A DNA stretch of 64,000 nucleotides. Origin: Agarivorans sp. Alg241-V36 (GTDB taxonomy: Bacteria > Pseudomonadota > Gammaproteobacteria > Enterobacterales > Celerinatantimonadaceae). Of the stretch, positions 49,456 through 60,222 are shown piece by piece. The position numbers and the translations under genes were made by a program. The stretch lies in the NCBI RefSeq assembly GCF_900537085.1, contig NZ_UNRE01000010.1:112458-176457 (forward strand), written 5' to 3'. How positions within the stretch are numbered: the first letter of the stretch is position 1; each line of letters begins with the position of its first letter. Under the pieces are notes generated by a model. That model was not told where the DNA came from, searched no databases, and saw only the letters and a program-made list of their open reading frames with translations.

Positions 49456-50412
49456 TTAGGTTGATGATTTAAGTCTAGCTTCAATTGCATCCATTAACTT
49501 ACCGGTAATGGAAATATCGTAGGCCGCTTCGATTTCTTTGATGCAAGTTGGGCTGGTGACGTTGATTTCAGTCACTTTGTCGCCAATCACATCTAAGCCA
49601 ACAAATACCAAGCCCTTAGCTTTTAAGGCTGGACCAATGGCCTTAGCAATTTTCCAATCGCTGTCAGACAATGGTTGAGCAACACCACGCCCGCCGGCAG
49701 CTAGGTTGCCACGTGTTTCACCTTTAGATGGAATGCGCGCTAAGCAATAGGGCATAGGTTCGCCATCCACAATTAAGATGCGTTTGTCGCCATCGACAAT
49801 TTCTGGGATAAACTTTTGCGCCATGCAATATTCTTGACCGTGATTGGTCAAAGTTTCGAGGATCACGCCGACGTTGGGGTCGCCTTCTTTTAAGCGAAAG
49901 ATTGATGCGCCGCCCATGCCATCGAGTGGCTTCATAATTACGTCTTTATGCTGCTGGTGGAAGGCTTTTAAACGCGGCATATCACTGCTAACCAGAGTGG
50001 TTGGAGTAAACTCAGCAAACCAAGCGGTAAACAGTTTTTCGTTAGCATCGCGCAGGCTTTGCGGCTTATTGATGATTAAGCTGCCTTCAGCTTCAGCTCG
50101 CTCTAGAATGTAGGTGGCGTAGATAAACTCGGTATCAAATGGCGGATCTTTGCGCATCAAGATTACGTCTAGCTCGCTAAGGCTTTGATCCACTGCACCA
50201 CCAAGCTCATACCATGACTGCTCGTCCTGTTGTACGGCCAATGGGCGCATATTTGCTGCCGCTCTGCCGCCATCTAAATAGAGATCTTGCATCTCCATAT
50301 AGTAAATTTCGTAGCCGCGTGATTGAGCTTCTAGCAACATGGCGAAACTAGAATCTTTTTTGATGTTAATGTTGGCGATGGGATCCATCACGATACCAAG
50401 TTTAATGCTCAT
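49456..50412 (-). CDS. gshB: Glutathione synthetase
   Basis: ATP-grasp enzyme that adds glycine to gamma-glutamylcysteine, 318 residues. Motifs: LIINKPQSLRDANEKLF, MKPLDGMGGASIFR and INVTSPTCIKEIEA. It starts directly after the rsmE stop with no gap. Confidence 0.97.
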   Translation of the reverse strand: MSIKLGIVMDPIANINIKKDSSFAMLLEAQSRGYEIYYMEMQDLYLDGGRAAANMRPLAVQQDEQSWYELGGAVDQSLSELDVILMRKDPPFDTEFIYATYILERAEAEGSLIINKPQSLRDANEKLFTAWFAEFTPTTLVSSDMPRLKAFHQQHKDVIMKPLDGMGGASIFRLKEGDPNVGVILETLTNHGQEYCMAQKFIPEIVDGDKRILIVDGEPMPYCLARIPSKGETRGNLAAGGRGVAQPLSDSDWKIAKAIGPALKAKGLVFVGLDVIGDKVTEINVTSPTCIKEIEAAYDISITGKLMDAIEARLKSST

Positions 50413-51144
50413 TTATGCTAAGTCTCCAAATTGACATTGCAAAGCGGTGATAGCCGTAAGGGCTGCGGTTTCAGTTCGCAGCACTCGTGGCCCTAAAATT
50501 GTCTCTTGAAACTGATGCTGGTTGCAGCTTTCAATTTCTTGCTCGCTTAAGCCACCTTCTGGCCCAATCAGCAGCCTCACTCCATGTTCAGGAGTTGGCA
50601 GGGTCTTAATGCTATATGGGGCCTTTGGGTGCAAATTCAACTTCATAGCGGCAGACTCTTCGCTCGCCCATTGTTCTAGGCTTTGCAGTGGCGCTATTTC
50701 TGGTACAACACTGCGCCCTGACTGCTCGCAAGCGGCAATGGCGATTTTCTGCCACTGCTGGCGCTTTTTCTCAAAACGTTCTTGATTGAGCTTAACCCCG
50801 CAGCGCTCGCTAGTTAGTGGGGTAATTTTATTTACCCCCAGTTCAACAGATTTTTGAATGGTAAATTCCATTCGGTCACCACGAGAAATTACTTGGCCTA
50901 AATGGATATTAAGTGGAGATTCACTGGGGTTTTCCTCTACGGCGGTAATCTTCACCGTGACGTGTTTTTTACTGGCACTTTCTATGGTTGCCGCATAATT
51001 ATTGCCATCACTATTAAACAGTTCCAACTGTTGCCCCGCTTCCATGCGTAATACGCGCCCAACATGATTGGCGGCTTCTTCGTCGAGCTCGGTAAGCATA
51101 TTAAGTGAGAGAGCTTGAGAGTGATAAATTCGAGGAATGCGCAT
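50413..51144 (-). CDS. rsmE: 16S rRNA (uracil-1498-N3)-methyltransferase
   Basis: SPOUT methyltransferase of 243 residues acting on U1498 in the 30S decoding region. The PUA-like N-terminal domain starts MRIPRIYHS; the knot carries [14 protein letters not shown] and [16 protein letters not shown]. First gene of the four-gene operon. endA, its neighbour in E. coli, is absent. Confidence 0.96.
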   Translation of the reverse strand: MRIPRIYHSQALSLNMLTELDEEAANHVGRVLRMEAGQQLELFNSDGNNYAATIESASKKHVTVKITAVEENPSESPLNIHLGQVISRGDRMEFTIQKSVELGVNKITPLTSERCGVKLNQERFEKKRQQWQKIAIAACEQSGRSVVPEIAPLQSLEQWASEESAAMKLNLHPKAPYSIKTLPTPEHGVRLLIGPEGGLSEQEIESCNQHQFQETILGPRVLRTETAALTAITALQCQFGDLA

Positions 51145-51251
51145 GGTGAAAAATAGGCTCCATTAGGTAGCTGCAATAGTTAACGTTCTGACTGTTAAAG
51201 GATAAACCTAAAAAGCGCCTAAGCCCAGCAGCAGGGCTAATACTATTTAGT

Positions 51252-51758
51252 TTAGCTTGAAGTGTTGGCAATTAATGGCGTGTGGCACTTGCGGCATTGA
51301 TAACTGGCACCCTTAAGCACTTTGTTGTGGCGTCGTACGCTTAGCTGATGAACTTGGCAGGCGCAGCGATATTCATAGCTGGCTAGTTTTAGTTGCTCCA
51401 GTGAGTAGCTATGAGTGGTTGCTGCAGAGCAGTTGAATACTTGCTGCATAATTTGCTGCCACTCAACTCCATGCGGTTTTACTCTGCCATAAATGGCATG
51501 ACAAACTAGGTGAGCCACTTCGTGAGGCACTGTTTGGGCTAAAAAGTGCTGTGGTTGTTGCTGGTAGAAGTGGGCATTAAAACGCAAACGCCATTGGCTT
51601 AAATTAGCGCTACCTGCGACTTTACTCTTTCGCGATGACAGCACCACCTCTGGGCGAGGAAAACGGCGTTTATAAAATGCTTCTGCCAGAGTAAAACAAT
51701 GTTCTACTTGTTGGGTTAGTTGCTGCACGCGTTGAGTTCTTAAGCGGTAAAACGCCAA
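51252..51758 (-). CDS. sprT: SprT family zinc metalloprotease-like protein
   Basis: A 168-residue SprT protein. Zinc-binding HEVAH is in VPHEVAHLVCHAIYG, and the C-terminal zinc ribbon has CAC and CRKC pairs. Related to eukaryotic Spartan, which removes DNA-protein crosslinks; the bacterial role is not established. Position between metK and rsmE matches E. coli. Confidence 0.92.
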   Translation of the reverse strand: MAFYRLRTQRVQQLTQQVEHCFTLAEAFYKRRFPRPEVVLSSRKSKVAGSANLSQWRLRFNAHFYQQQPQHFLAQTVPHEVAHLVCHAIYGRVKPHGVEWQQIMQQVFNCSAATTHSYSLEQLKLASYEYRCACQVHQLSVRRHNKVLKGASYQCRKCHTPLIANTSS

Positions 51759-51760
51759 TA

Positions 51761-51803
51761 AAAAAGCCGAAAGGATAATCGTTGATTATACGCTTTCGGC
51801 TTT
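51761..51803 (-). terminator. Terminator of metK
   Basis: On the minus strand AAAGCCGAAAG pairs with CTTTCGGCTTT around an inner ATAATC/GATTAT stem, followed by T-run. It lies immediately before the sprT start. Confidence 0.8.
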
Positions 51804-51825
51804 GTTTAGCGAGAGAGTTTAAAGG

Positions 51826-52977
51826 CTATAGGCCTGCTTCACTCTTTAGTAGTTCTGCTTTATCGGTTGCTTCCCAAGGGAATTCTTCACGACCAAAGTG
51901 GCCGTAAGCAGCGGTAGCTTTATAGATTGGACGCTCTAAATCTAGCATGCTTAAAATACCGTAAGGGCGCAGGTCGAAGTGCTTACGCACTAAAGCAACC
52001 AATTTGTCATCGGCAATTTTTCCAGTGCCAAAGGTATCAATACTGATTGAAGTCGGCTCTGCTACACCAATTGCATAAGATACTTGGATCTCACAGCGAT
52101 CGGCTAAACCTGCAGCAACAATATTTTTAGCTACATAGCGGCCAGCGTATGCGGCACTGCGGTCAACTTTTGAAGGATCTTTACCAGAGAATGCACCGCC
52201 ACCATGGCGTGCCATGCCGCCGTAGGTATCTACAATAATCTTACGACCGGTTAAACCACAATCGCCCATTGGACCACCAATTACGAAGCGGCCAGTTGGG
52301 TTGATATGGTACTGTGTTTTTTCGTTAAGCCACTGTGCTGGTAGCACTGGCTTAATGATTTCTTCCATTACCGCTTCACGTAAATCGGCAGTAGAAATGC
52401 TGTCACAGTGTTGAGTAGACAATACTACTGCGTCGATACCAGTGATAATGCCGTTCTCGTAAGCAAAGGTAACTTGTGATTTAGCATCTGGGCGTAACCA
52501 GTCAAGCGTGCCATTTTTGCGCACTTCTGCTTGGCGCTTAACCAGCAAGTGAGAATAGGTCACTGGAGCAGGCATGAGTACGTCGGTTTCGTTGGTGGCA
52601 TAACCAAACATTAAACCTTGGTCGCCAGCACCTTGCTCTTCTGGGCGCGAGCGGTCTACACCTTGGTTAATGTCTGGGCTTTGTTTGCCCACAACGTTAA
52701 GTACAGCGCAAGAGTCGGCGTCAAAGCCCATATCTGAGTGGGTGTAGCCAATGTCGCGTACTGTTGAGCGAGCAAGTTCTTCGATATCAACCCATGCTGA
52801 GGTATTGATTTCGCCGCCCACCATTACCATGCCGGTTTTTACGTAGGTTTCACAGGCTACACGTGCCTTGGGGTCTTGCTCTAAGATCGCATCCAATACT
52901 GCATCAGAAATTTGATCTGCAATTTTGTCTGGATGACCTTCAGACACTGATTCTGAAGTAAATAAATGAGTAGCCAT
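51826..52977 (-). CDS. metK: S-adenosylmethionine synthetase
   Basis: Makes SAM from methionine and ATP, 383 residues. Motifs: [22 protein letters not shown] loop [10 protein letters not shown] and [17 protein letters not shown] run of MetJ boxes precedes it, indicating repression by MetJ-SAM. Confidence 0.98.
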   Translation of the reverse strand: MATHLFTSESVSEGHPDKIADQISDAVLDAILEQDPKARVACETYVKTGMVMVGGEINTSAWVDIEELARSTVRDIGYTHSDMGFDADSCAVLNVVGKQSPDINQGVDRSRPEEQGAGDQGLMFGYATNETDVLMPAPVTYSHLLVKRQAEVRKNGTLDWLRPDAKSQVTFAYENGIITGIDAVVLSTQHCDSISTADLREAVMEEIIKPVLPAQWLNEKTQYHINPTGRFVIGGPMGDCGLTGRKIIVDTYGGMARHGGGAFSGKDPSKVDRSAAYAGRYVAKNIVAAGLADRCEIQVSYAIGVAEPTSISIDTFGTGKIADDKLVALVRKHFDLRPYGILSMLDLERPIYKATAAYGHFGREEFPWEATDKAELLKSEAGL

Positions 52978-53001
52978 GTTTATATCTCGTAAATGAATTA
53001 T

Positions 53002-53033
53002 ATACGTATGGATGTTTTACCATCTGGACGTCT
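53002..53033 (-). promoter_or_regulatory. MetJ operator of metK: four contiguous 8-bp boxes
   Basis: Four abutting 8-mers match the met box AGACGTCT at 6, 5, 4 and 7 of 8 positions; the last is GGACGTCT at 53026-53033. MetJ binds such tandem arrays, and the array lies 24-56 bases before the metK start. Confidence 0.75.
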
Positions 53034-53118
53034 ATTCTAAGTGAGGGCTGAGAGATTTGCTAGCGCTTATTAATGAAAATAATTCACATTGGCAGATTAG
53101 TTTTATTGTGTTTGCTCG

Positions 53119-53360
53119 ATGGCAAGCCGTCTTTCACTTAAAGATATTGCTGAATGCGGTGGGACGTTTTGAACTAGCAGCCTTGCATGCTGGAGGTTGG
53201 TCTTTAAGGAAAGTACGGACCATTCTGAGGATTATGACTGCCAAGAAGTGCTGGCTGCCATTTTACGCTTGGATTATAAAGCACTTAGCCGCATCACTGA
53301 TGCGGCTAAGTATTCAACTAACTTGAATCAACTCGCCTTATTTAACCTGAACTCGGGATA
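53119..53360 (+). pseudogene. Possible decayed gene fragment
   Basis: One frame starts ATG at 53119 (ASRLSLKDIAECGGTF), is broken by TGA at 53170, then continues with protein-like composition (CQEVLAAILRLDYKALSR, then ITDAAKYSTNLNQLALFNL) and ends at a stop inside the left end of the adjacent MITE-like repeat. No ribosome site precedes it. It could be a gene remnant cut by the element. I do not recognise a family, and chance is possible. The 269-base frame open in another phase here looks less like a protein. Confidence 0.3.
53283..53311. other. Perfect 13-bp hairpin
   Basis: Arms 53283-53295 and 53299-53311 pair perfectly around a three-base loop. No T-run follows on either strand. It may be a relic terminator or other structured site, within the fragment above. 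Confidence 0.6.
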
Positions 53361-53540
53361 AGGAAGTGACGAAAACTCTAGAACCCAGCATTTAATTTAG
53401 CTTGATGTTTCTGGCGAGATAGTTTTGCTTAGTTCAAGGCGAAGCTGCGCGCCAATAGCTAGTCTATTGCAAGTAGCTGCAACACCGAAATAAGTAAAAA
53501 TAGCCGCTAGAAATCGGTTTATTATCCCGAGCTCTGGTTA
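53343..53540. mobile_element. MITE-like element with 19-bp terminal inverted repeats
   Basis: The 198-bp segment is bounded by 19-bp inverted repeats (53343-53361 and 53522-53540) that agree at 17 positions around a CTCGGGATAA core. It encodes nothing. Interior GTTCAAGGCGAAGC and GCAACACCGAAATAAG resemble interspersed repeats I remember from marine gammaproteobacteria. It lies directly after the stop of the next gene. No target-site duplication is clear. Confidence 0.6.
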
Positions 53541-53541
53541 T

Positions 53542-54087
53542 CTAAGGCTTACTAAGCTCGTGCTTAATCCAGTTGACCATGTTTTCTCTAGTTTCGAGTC
53601 CAGTTTTTCGGGCGATTTCTTTATCACCACGCACAATCACTACCACCGGTAGGGTAGATATTTGATATTTGCTACGAGCAGTCCTGTCTTCACTTAAATT
53701 GATCAGCTCAATTTTCTTTTCATTTTTCTGGTTATAAAGCATCACCAAATCAGCTTGAATTTTACTGTGATCGTTTCGGTCGTGCACAAACGAAACTAAG
53801 CGAATAGGGGGGCGAGGGCTACGTGTTAAGTCTAGGCATTGGCCTTTATCATTGTATTCCTTACATGACCAGACAAAGTCGTGGTACTTAAGAGCTTGCG
53901 AATAGAAGTATTGGCCAGCATCGAACTTCTTGATGCTAGGTATGTGTTTGGTTGTTTTACCATGTTCATCGCTGAAGCTTTCTATCACCCGGCTATTAGC
54001 CTTAAAGGTGGTAGTGTCAGTATTTACGGCAGCAAAAACTTGGCCGGAAAATAAAGCCACTATTAACAGTACAACTGGGCGGCGCAT
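53542..54087 (-). CDS. Secreted thioredoxin-fold-like protein without CXXC
   Basis: A 181-residue protein with a signal peptide (residues 1-19, ending GQVFA). The C-terminal part (STLPVVVIVRGDKEIARKTG and NMVNWIKHEL) resembles the last strands and helix of a thioredoxin fold, including the cis-Pro-like LP. There is no CXXC pair; its two Cys (SCKEYNDKGQC) are seven apart. It may be a periplasmic redox or structural protein. Its stop abuts the MITE-like element. Confidence 0.65.
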   Translation of the reverse strand: MRRPVVLLIVALFSGQVFAAVNTDTTTFKANSRVIESFSDEHGKTTKHIPSIKKFDAGQYFYSQALKYHDFVWSCKEYNDKGQCLDLTRSPRPPIRLVSFVHDRNDHSKIQADLVMLYNQKNEKKIELINLSEDRTARSKYQISTLPVVVIVRGDKEIARKTGLETRENMVNWIKHELSKP

Positions 54088-54324
54088 AAAAATTCCCTAT
54101 AAAATACAAAGCCACTATTAATATCTTTGCCATTCTAGAACACTCGAGTCCGTAAGCCTATCGTATTTTTCTGTGATACCGTTCTCATTTTTAGAATGCT
54201 TAGTTTTTTCGGGGAATTACTTCTAAATCGTCCTTATTTGACTGCCATTATCAGCTCGACTCAGCCTAGTTTGGGGGGATGGCTAAGGCTGACTTGGGTA
54301 TCTATTTATAGAGTCTATTTCAAA

Positions 54325-55596
54325 TTAGCGCTGTTGCAGGGGCTCGCTGTCTAGGATTTTGTTCTCTTCCTTAACCAGCACTGGGCTATTGATTAGGCGG
54401 ATTTGTGCGTTGAGTAATTGTTGCTCAATCAAGCTTGGCGAACGGAAGATGTATTTGGCTATGGCACTGGCACATAAACATGCGACTATGGCTGGAATTA
54501 CTATTTCCACTTGCATGGTTTGCTCGGTAATCAGCAGAAATGCTGCCCAAGGTGTGCGAAACACTGCGCCAAACATCGCGCCCATTCCCACTATTACCAG
54601 CATTAAGTCGGCGCTGTTAGGAATGACATCACCAATAATGCTGCCTAAAATTCCGCCAATAACCAACATTGGTCCTAAGCTGCCTCCTGGAAGCGCAAAG
54701 GCCAGTGCTACAGTGGTGAGCACTATCCTAGCTAGTAGCCAAAGGTGCTGCTCGCCGAGGCCTAATTCCCAGTAAAGTAAACCGTTCGGCGTGATGGGTT
54801 CTAGCCCTAACCATTGTGGGTTGAGTAAGCCTGCTACTGCAGTCACGCTTGCTGCAATGCTAACTGCATAGTTGCGGTTTAGTTTGGGCATTGCGCGAAT
54901 CAACTTCACCAATAAAGTGGCGAATAGGCCACATAGCATACCCAGTAGGGCAAACTGCGCTAAGCCATGCCACTGAAACGACTGCTGCGGTAAATCAATA
55001 CTTAACATGCTGCCGCCGTGCAGCTGCGATATGACGCTTGCGGTAAAGGCCACTACGGCGATAGTTGCAATAGATCGCCAATTAAAGCGGCGCATTACCA
55101 GCTCATACGCTATCACTGTGCCTGCTAATGGCGCATTGAATAAAGCCGCTACTGCTGCGGCTGTGCCACAGGCTACACTTAAGCGTACTTGGCCTTCGGT
55201 TAAGCGCGCAGAGTAAGATAAGTTACTGGCAACTACCGCACTCAGATAACAAGCTGGGCCAACGATTCCAACGGCATAGCCTCCCCAGGTTAACAACAGG
55301 CCCACCGCAAATTGATACACCAGGTTGCCCCAGTGCAGCCGCCCCTCATCAAAGTGATAAGCCTTTACCACAAAAATTAAGCCCACCTGTTTATAACGAG
55401 TAAACAATCGCTCAAACAACAAGATGCAAATAGCGGCAATAAAAGGCAGCGAATAGGCGGGTAAAGGCGTGCTTAGTAGTTGGTTAGGGTTGAGGTGGGC
55501 GAGGTCACTAAATAACAAGGCCAAGCCACTAGAGAACAAACCAATGAATAGGTAAACAAAAAAGCTGCGGCTGCGAAAAGCAAAATTGTTAGCCAT
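54325..55596 (-). CDS. ClC-family channel/transporter, atypical
   Basis: An integral membrane protein of 423 residues with the ClC fold: FNAPLAG at 153-159 and GGSLGPMLVIGGILG near 305 are the conserved helix N-terminus motifs. The GREGP motif reads GIVGP, so the gating glutamate (E148 in E. coli ClcA) is V112. The internal proton glutamate (E203) is L166, although the neighbouring E165 is kept. The usual GSGIP near the N-terminus is not recognisable. It may be a channel rather than an H+/Cl- exchanger, or transport another anion. Confidence 0.85.
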   Translation of the reverse strand: MANNFAFRSRSFFVYLFIGLFSSGLALLFSDLAHLNPNQLLSTPLPAYSLPFIAAICILLFERLFTRYKQVGLIFVVKAYHFDEGRLHWGNLVYQFAVGLLLTWGGYAVGIVGPACYLSAVVASNLSYSARLTEGQVRLSVACGTAAAVAALFNAPLAGTVIAYELVMRRFNWRSIATIAVVAFTASVISQLHGGSMLSIDLPQQSFQWHGLAQFALLGMLCGLFATLLVKLIRAMPKLNRNYAVSIAASVTAVAGLLNPQWLGLEPITPNGLLYWELGLGEQHLWLLARIVLTTVALAFALPGGSLGPMLVIGGILGSIIGDVIPNSADLMLVIVGMGAMFGAVFRTPWAAFLLITEQTMQVEIVIPAIVACLCASAIAKYIFRSPSLIEQQLLNAQIRLINSPVLVKEENKILDSEPLQQR

Positions 55597-55802
55597 TTTT
55601 TGTCTAGCGTCCTTGTTTAGTTCTTATATCAAGACTTTATCACGAAGATTCAGACTGTAAATATGCGATTGCTTAAGCATTCAGCAGAAAAATTTCATAA
55701 AACTAAGGATTCTTTTTAGATAAATATTGAGTAACACCGTTGACTTTGTGACAATACGCGCCTCTCGATACCCTATAGCCCTAATATTTGCAGGAGAAAT
55801 TC

Positions 55803-57797
55803 ATGTCTTCTCGTCGTCAATACGCCAACGCTATTCGTGCTTTAAGCATGGATGCAGTTCAGCAAGCTAACTCTGGTCACCCTGGTGCACCAATGGGAAT
55901 GGCTGACATTGCTGAAGTACTATGGCGCGACTTTTTGAAACACAACCCAACTGACCCAAACTGGGCAGACCGTGACCGCTTTATTCTATCTAACGGCCAT
56001 GGCTCTATGTTGCTGTATTCTCTACTGCACCTTTCTGGGTATCAACTACCTATTGAAGAGCTTAAAAACTTCCGCCAATTGCACTCAAAAACTCCAGGTC
56101 ACCCAGAGTATGGTTACGCACCGGGCGTAGAAACTACCACTGGCCCACTAGGTCAAGGTATTACCAACGCTGTAGGTATGGCGCTAGCTGAGAAAATTTT
56201 GGCTGCGCAATTTAACCGCGACGGTTTCCCAGTAGTTGATCACTACACTTACACCTTCTTAGGTGATGGCTGTTTGATGGAAGGTATCTCGCACGAAGCA
56301 TGTTCTTTGGCGGGTACTCAAGGCTTAGGTAAGTTAATCGCATTCTGGGATGACAATGGCATCTCAATTGATGGTGAAGTAGAAGGTTGGTTTACCGACG
56401 ACACAGTTAAGCGTTTTGAATCTTACGGTTGGCACGTGATTGGTGGTGTTGACGGCCACGATAGCGAGGCGATTAGCGCGGCAATTAAAGCTGCTCAAGC
56501 AGAGACTAAACGTCCAACCATGATTTGTTGTAAAACTGTGATTGGTTTTGGTTCGCCAAACAAATCTGGTAGCCACGATTGTCACGGTGCTCCACTAGGC
56601 GCTGAAGAAATTGCAGCGGCACGTGAGTTCTTAAACTGGCCACATGCTGCTTTTGATATCCCACAAGATGTTTACCAAGCTTGGGATGCAAAACCAAATG
56701 GTGAGAAATCTCAGTCTGAGTGGAACCAGTTGTTTGCTGGCTACGAAGCTGCTCACCCAGAGCTAGCGGCTGAGTTTAAGCGTCGTGTAGACGGTCAACT
56801 TCCAAGTGATTGGAAAGAGTTTGCCGATAACTACATTAGCGAATTGCAAGAAAGCCAAGCTAAGATTGCCACCCGCCAATCTTCTCAGAAAACACTAGAA
56901 GCCTTTGGCCCTAAATTGCCAGAGCTACTAGGTGGTAGTGCTGACTTAGCACCATCTAACCTTACTATGTGGTCTGGCTCTGAAGCGGTTACTGCTGAAG
57001 ATGCATCAGGTAACTACATGCACTACGGTGTGCGTGAGTTTGGTATGTCGGCCATTATGAATGGTATGACCTTGCACGGTGGCTTAAAGCCTTACGGCGC
57101 AACCTTCCTAATGTTTATGGAATATGCACGTAACGCTCTTCGCATGGCTGCCTTAATGAAGCAACCTGCGATCTTCGTTTACACTCACGATTCAATTGGT
57201 TTGGGTGAAGATGGTCCAACTCACCAAGCGGTTGAGCAAACTGCAAGCTTACGTTTAACGCCTAACATGAGCACTTGGCGTCCATGTGACTCTGTTGAGT
57301 CTGCAGTGGCTTGGCGTCATGCGGTAGAACGCACCGACGGCCCAACCTCATTGATTTTCTCTCGCCAAGGCTTAGCGCCTCAAGCGCGTGATGCTCAGCA
57401 ATTAGCTGATGTTGCTCGTGGTGGTTATGTACTTAAAGATAGCGCTGGCACGCCAGAGCTTATCTTAATCGCAACCGGTTCTGAAATTGAGCTAGCTGTA
57501 GCGGCTTACGAAGAACTAACAGCTGCTGGCAAAGCAGTACGTGTAGTGTCTATGCCTGCTACCGATGTATTTGATGCGCAATCAGCTGAATACCGTGAGT
57601 CAGTATTACCAAATGCTGTTCGCAAGCGTATTGCTGTAGAGGCCGGTATTGCCGACTTCTGGTACAAGTACGTTGGCTTCGACGGTAAAGTACTAGGTAT
57701 GACTACCTTTGGTGAATCAGCGCCAGCTGGTGAACTATTCAAGCTATTTGGCTTCACTAAAGAGAACTTAGTGAGCATGGCTAACGAATTACTATAA
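55803..57797 (+). CDS. tkt: Transketolase
   Basis: Thiamine-diphosphate enzyme of the pentose phosphate pathway, 664 residues. TPP/metal motif [13 protein letters not shown], His loops [12 protein letters not shown] and [22 protein letters not shown] 55803 follows CAGGAGAAA; five extra codons upstream are rejected. A hairpin separates it from epd. Gene order tkt-epd-pgk-fbaA is that of E. coli. Confidence 0.97.
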   Translation: MSSRRQYANAIRALSMDAVQQANSGHPGAPMGMADIAEVLWRDFLKHNPTDPNWADRDRFILSNGHGSMLLYSLLHLSGYQLPIEELKNFRQLHSKTPGHPEYGYAPGVETTTGPLGQGITNAVGMALAEKILAAQFNRDGFPVVDHYTYTFLGDGCLMEGISHEACSLAGTQGLGKLIAFWDDNGISIDGEVEGWFTDDTVKRFESYGWHVIGGVDGHDSEAISAAIKAAQAETKRPTMICCKTVIGFGSPNKSGSHDCHGAPLGAEEIAAAREFLNWPHAAFDIPQDVYQAWDAKPNGEKSQSEWNQLFAGYEAAHPELAAEFKRRVDGQLPSDWKEFADNYISELQESQAKIATRQSSQKTLEAFGPKLPELLGGSADLAPSNLTMWSGSEAVTAEDASGNYMHYGVREFGMSAIMNGMTLHGGLKPYGATFLMFMEYARNALRMAALMKQPAIFVYTHDSIGLGEDGPTHQAVEQTASLRLTPNMSTWRPCDSVESAVAWRHAVERTDGPTSLIFSRQGLAPQARDAQQLADVARGGYVLKDSAGTPELILIATGSEIELAVAAYEELTAAGKAVRVVSMPATDVFDAQSAEYRESVLPNAVRKRIAVEAGIADFWYKYVGFDGKVLGMTTFGESAPAGELFKLFGFTKENLVSMANELL

Positions 57798-57827
57798 GCT
57801 CGCGCTTGGTGTAATTCAGTAAAAAAT

Positions 57828-57857
57828 AGAACCCTCTGCTAAGAGGGTTCTTTGTTT
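57828..57857 (+). terminator. Hairpin terminator after tkt
   Basis: Stem AGAACCCTCT/AGAGGGTTCT with a four-base loop, then TTGTTTT. Probably partial read-through into epd. Confidence 0.8.
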
Positions 57858-57881
57858 TAGCGTTATATAAAGGCGATTAGT

Positions 57882-58907
57882 ATGCCTAATCAAGCTATTA
57901 GAGTAGCCATTAATGGCTTTGGTCGAATTGGCCGCAGTGTAGTGCGGGCACTGTTTGAATCTCATCGTCAGCACCAAATTAAAATTGTCGCTATCAATGA
58001 ACTGGCAAGCCCAGAGGCCATGGCTCACCTACTTAAGTACGATTCTACTCACGGCACTTTTGCAGAAGATGTACTGCTGCAAGGCGAAACATTGTCGGTA
58101 GAAGGTCAAGTCATTCAGTTATTGCATCAAAGCGAGCCAAGTAGCTTGCCTTGGCAAGAGCTCGCTGTAGATATTGTGATGGAATGTACCGGTCGTTTTA
58201 GCTCGGTGGCCGATGCGCAAATGCACATTGACGCAGGGGCTAAAAAAGTTTTGTTTTCTCATCCTGCCGATCCTTGCGTAGATCAAACAGTGGTCTATGG
58301 TGTAAATGACCAGCTATTAAGTAGCAGCGATAAAGTGGTGTCTAATGGCTCTTGTACCACCAATTGCATTGTGCCGGTGATACAGGTCTTAGATGAAGCC
58401 TTTGGGGTTGAATGTGGTACTATTACTACAATTCACTCGGCCATGAACGACCAGCAAGTGATTGATGCCTACCATACCGACTTGCGCAGAACACGTGCTG
58501 CAGGGCAATCAATTATCCCGGTTGATACTAAGCTGGCCAAAGGTGTAGAGCGGATCTTGCCTAAATTTGCAGGTAAATTTGAAGCAATTGCGGTAAGGGT
58601 GCCAACGCAGAACGTTACGGCGATGGACTTAAGTGTAACATTGTGTAAAAAAGTTACAGTTTCTGATATAAATCAAGCCATCCAAGCAGCAACTTGCGGT
58701 AAATTAAGCGGCATCTTGAGTTATACCGAAGAACCATTGGTGTCTATCGATTTTAATCACGATAGTCATTCAAGCATTATTGACGGTTCACAAACCCGGG
58801 TAAGTGGCGAGCATTTAGTAAAAGTGTTGGCCTGGTGTGATAACGAATGGGGCTTCGCCAATCGTATGTTAGACACCGCAGAGTTAATGAGTAACACGGA
58901 ATTGTAG
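57882..58907 (+). CDS. epd: Erythrose-4-phosphate dehydrogenase
   Basis: GAPDH-like enzyme that makes 4-phosphoerythronate for pyridoxal phosphate synthesis, 341 residues. NAD loop [15 protein letters not shown] and catalytic Cys in NGSCTTNC. The blocks [20 protein letters not shown] and [19 protein letters not shown] are Epd-specific rather than GapA. Upstream of pgk. Confidence 0.95.
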   Translation: MPNQAIRVAINGFGRIGRSVVRALFESHRQHQIKIVAINELASPEAMAHLLKYDSTHGTFAEDVLLQGETLSVEGQVIQLLHQSEPSSLPWQELAVDIVMECTGRFSSVADAQMHIDAGAKKVLFSHPADPCVDQTVVYGVNDQLLSSSDKVVSNGSCTTNCIVPVIQVLDEAFGVECGTITTIHSAMNDQQVIDAYHTDLRRTRAAGQSIIPVDTKLAKGVERILPKFAGKFEAIAVRVPTQNVTAMDLSVTLCKKVTVSDINQAIQAATCGKLSGILSYTEEPLVSIDFNHDSHSSIIDGSQTRVSGEHLVKVLAWCDNEWGFANRMLDTAELMSNTEL

Positions 58908-58962
58908 GTTTAGCCATGCTGGCTAAACTGTAAGTTTAAATTGAAACTATAGAGGACAGATA

Positions 58963-60126
58963 ATGTCAATTATCAAAATGACCGACTTAGATCTTGCAGG
59001 CAAACGCGTATTTATCCGTGCTGATCTAAACGTTCCAGTAAAAGACGGTAAAGTAACTTCAGATGCACGTATTCTTGCATCGCTTCCTACCATTAAGCGT
59101 TGTCTGGAAGCTGGCGCTAAAGTAATGGTTACTTCTCACCTAGGTCGTCCAACCGAAGGCGAGTACGCTGAAGAATTCTCTCTAGCTCCTGTAGTTAACT
59201 ACTTAAACGACGCACTAGATTGTGACGTTAAATTAGCTAAAGATTACCTAAATGGCCTAGAGCTAAACACTGGTGAATTGGTTGTTCTTGAGAACGTTCG
59301 CTTCAACAAAGGCGAAAAGAAAAACGAAGAAGAGCTATCTAAGAAGTATGCTGCATTGTGTGACATCTTCGTTATGGACGCATTTGGTACGGCTCACCGC
59401 GCCCAAGCTTCTACTCACGGTGTAGGTACTAACGCTCCTGTAGCATGTGCTGGCCCTCTTTTAGCTGCTGAGCTAGAAGCACTAGGCAAAGCAATGGACA
59501 ACCCAGAGCGTCCATTAGTAGCAATTGTTGGTGGTTCTAAAGTTTCTACTAAACTAACTGTGCTTGAGTCTTTATCTAAAATTGCTGACCAACTTGTAGT
59601 GGGTGGCGGTATTGCCAACACCTTTATTGCAGCTGACGGTCATAACGTAGGTAAATCTTTGTACGAAGCTGACCTAGTAGACACTGCTAAAAAGCTAATG
59701 AAAGAGTGTGCTATTCCGGTAGCTACTGATGTTGCATGTGCTAAAGCATTTGATGAAAACGCTGAAGCTGAAATTAAGAACGTTGCAGACGTTCAAGATG
59801 ACGACATGATCTTCGACTTAGGTCCAGATTCTACAGCAGCACTTGCTGAAATTATTGGCAATGCTAAAACAATCCTTTGGAATGGCCCTGTTGGCGTATT
59901 CGAATTCAAAAACTTCGAAGCAGGTACAGCGGGTATTTCTAAAGCAATCGCAGAATCTGCAGGCTTCTCTGTAGCGGGCGGCGGTGATACACTAGCGGCC
60001 ATCGACAAGTTTGGTATTAAAGCCGATGTTTCTTACATCTCTACTGGCGGCGGCGCTTTCCTAGAGTTTGTAGAAGGCAAAGTATTACCAGCTGTAGCCA
60101 TGCTTGAAGAGCGTGCAAAAGGCTAA
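58963..60126 (+). CDS. pgk: Phosphoglycerate kinase
   Basis: Glycolytic enzyme, 387 residues. Motifs [36 protein letters not shown] and the C-terminal [13 protein letters not shown] nucleotide loop. Highly biased codons. Between epd and fbaA. Confidence 0.98.
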   Translation: MSIIKMTDLDLAGKRVFIRADLNVPVKDGKVTSDARILASLPTIKRCLEAGAKVMVTSHLGRPTEGEYAEEFSLAPVVNYLNDALDCDVKLAKDYLNGLELNTGELVVLENVRFNKGEKKNEEELSKKYAALCDIFVMDAFGTAHRAQASTHGVGTNAPVACAGPLLAAELEALGKAMDNPERPLVAIVGGSKVSTKLTVLESLSKIADQLVVGGGIANTFIAADGHNVGKSLYEADLVDTAKKLMKECAIPVATDVACAKAFDENAEAEIKNVADVQDDDMIFDLGPDSTAALAEIIGNAKTILWNGPVGVFEFKNFEAGTAGISKAIAESAGFSVAGGGDTLAAIDKFGIKADVSYISTGGGAFLEFVEGKVLPAVAMLEERAKG

Positions 60127-60135
60127 TTACTTGAT

Positions 60136-60158
60136 CGGGAGCTTGCTCCCGTTTTCTG
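60136..60158 (+). terminator. Hairpin between pgk and fbaA
   Basis: Stem CGGGAGC/GCTCCCG with a two-base gap, then TTTTC. Likely attenuating, since fbaA follows. Confidence 0.6.
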
Positions 60159-60222
60159 TATTAGAATGTTCTATGCAGAAATGAAAAATTTTTAATCAAT
60201 AAGACTAAATGGAACCATTGCT

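Noticed and set aside
53057..53326. 89-codon frame beside metK
   Set aside because: Overlaps a better frame, starts with TTG without a ribosome site, and begins near the MetJ operator.
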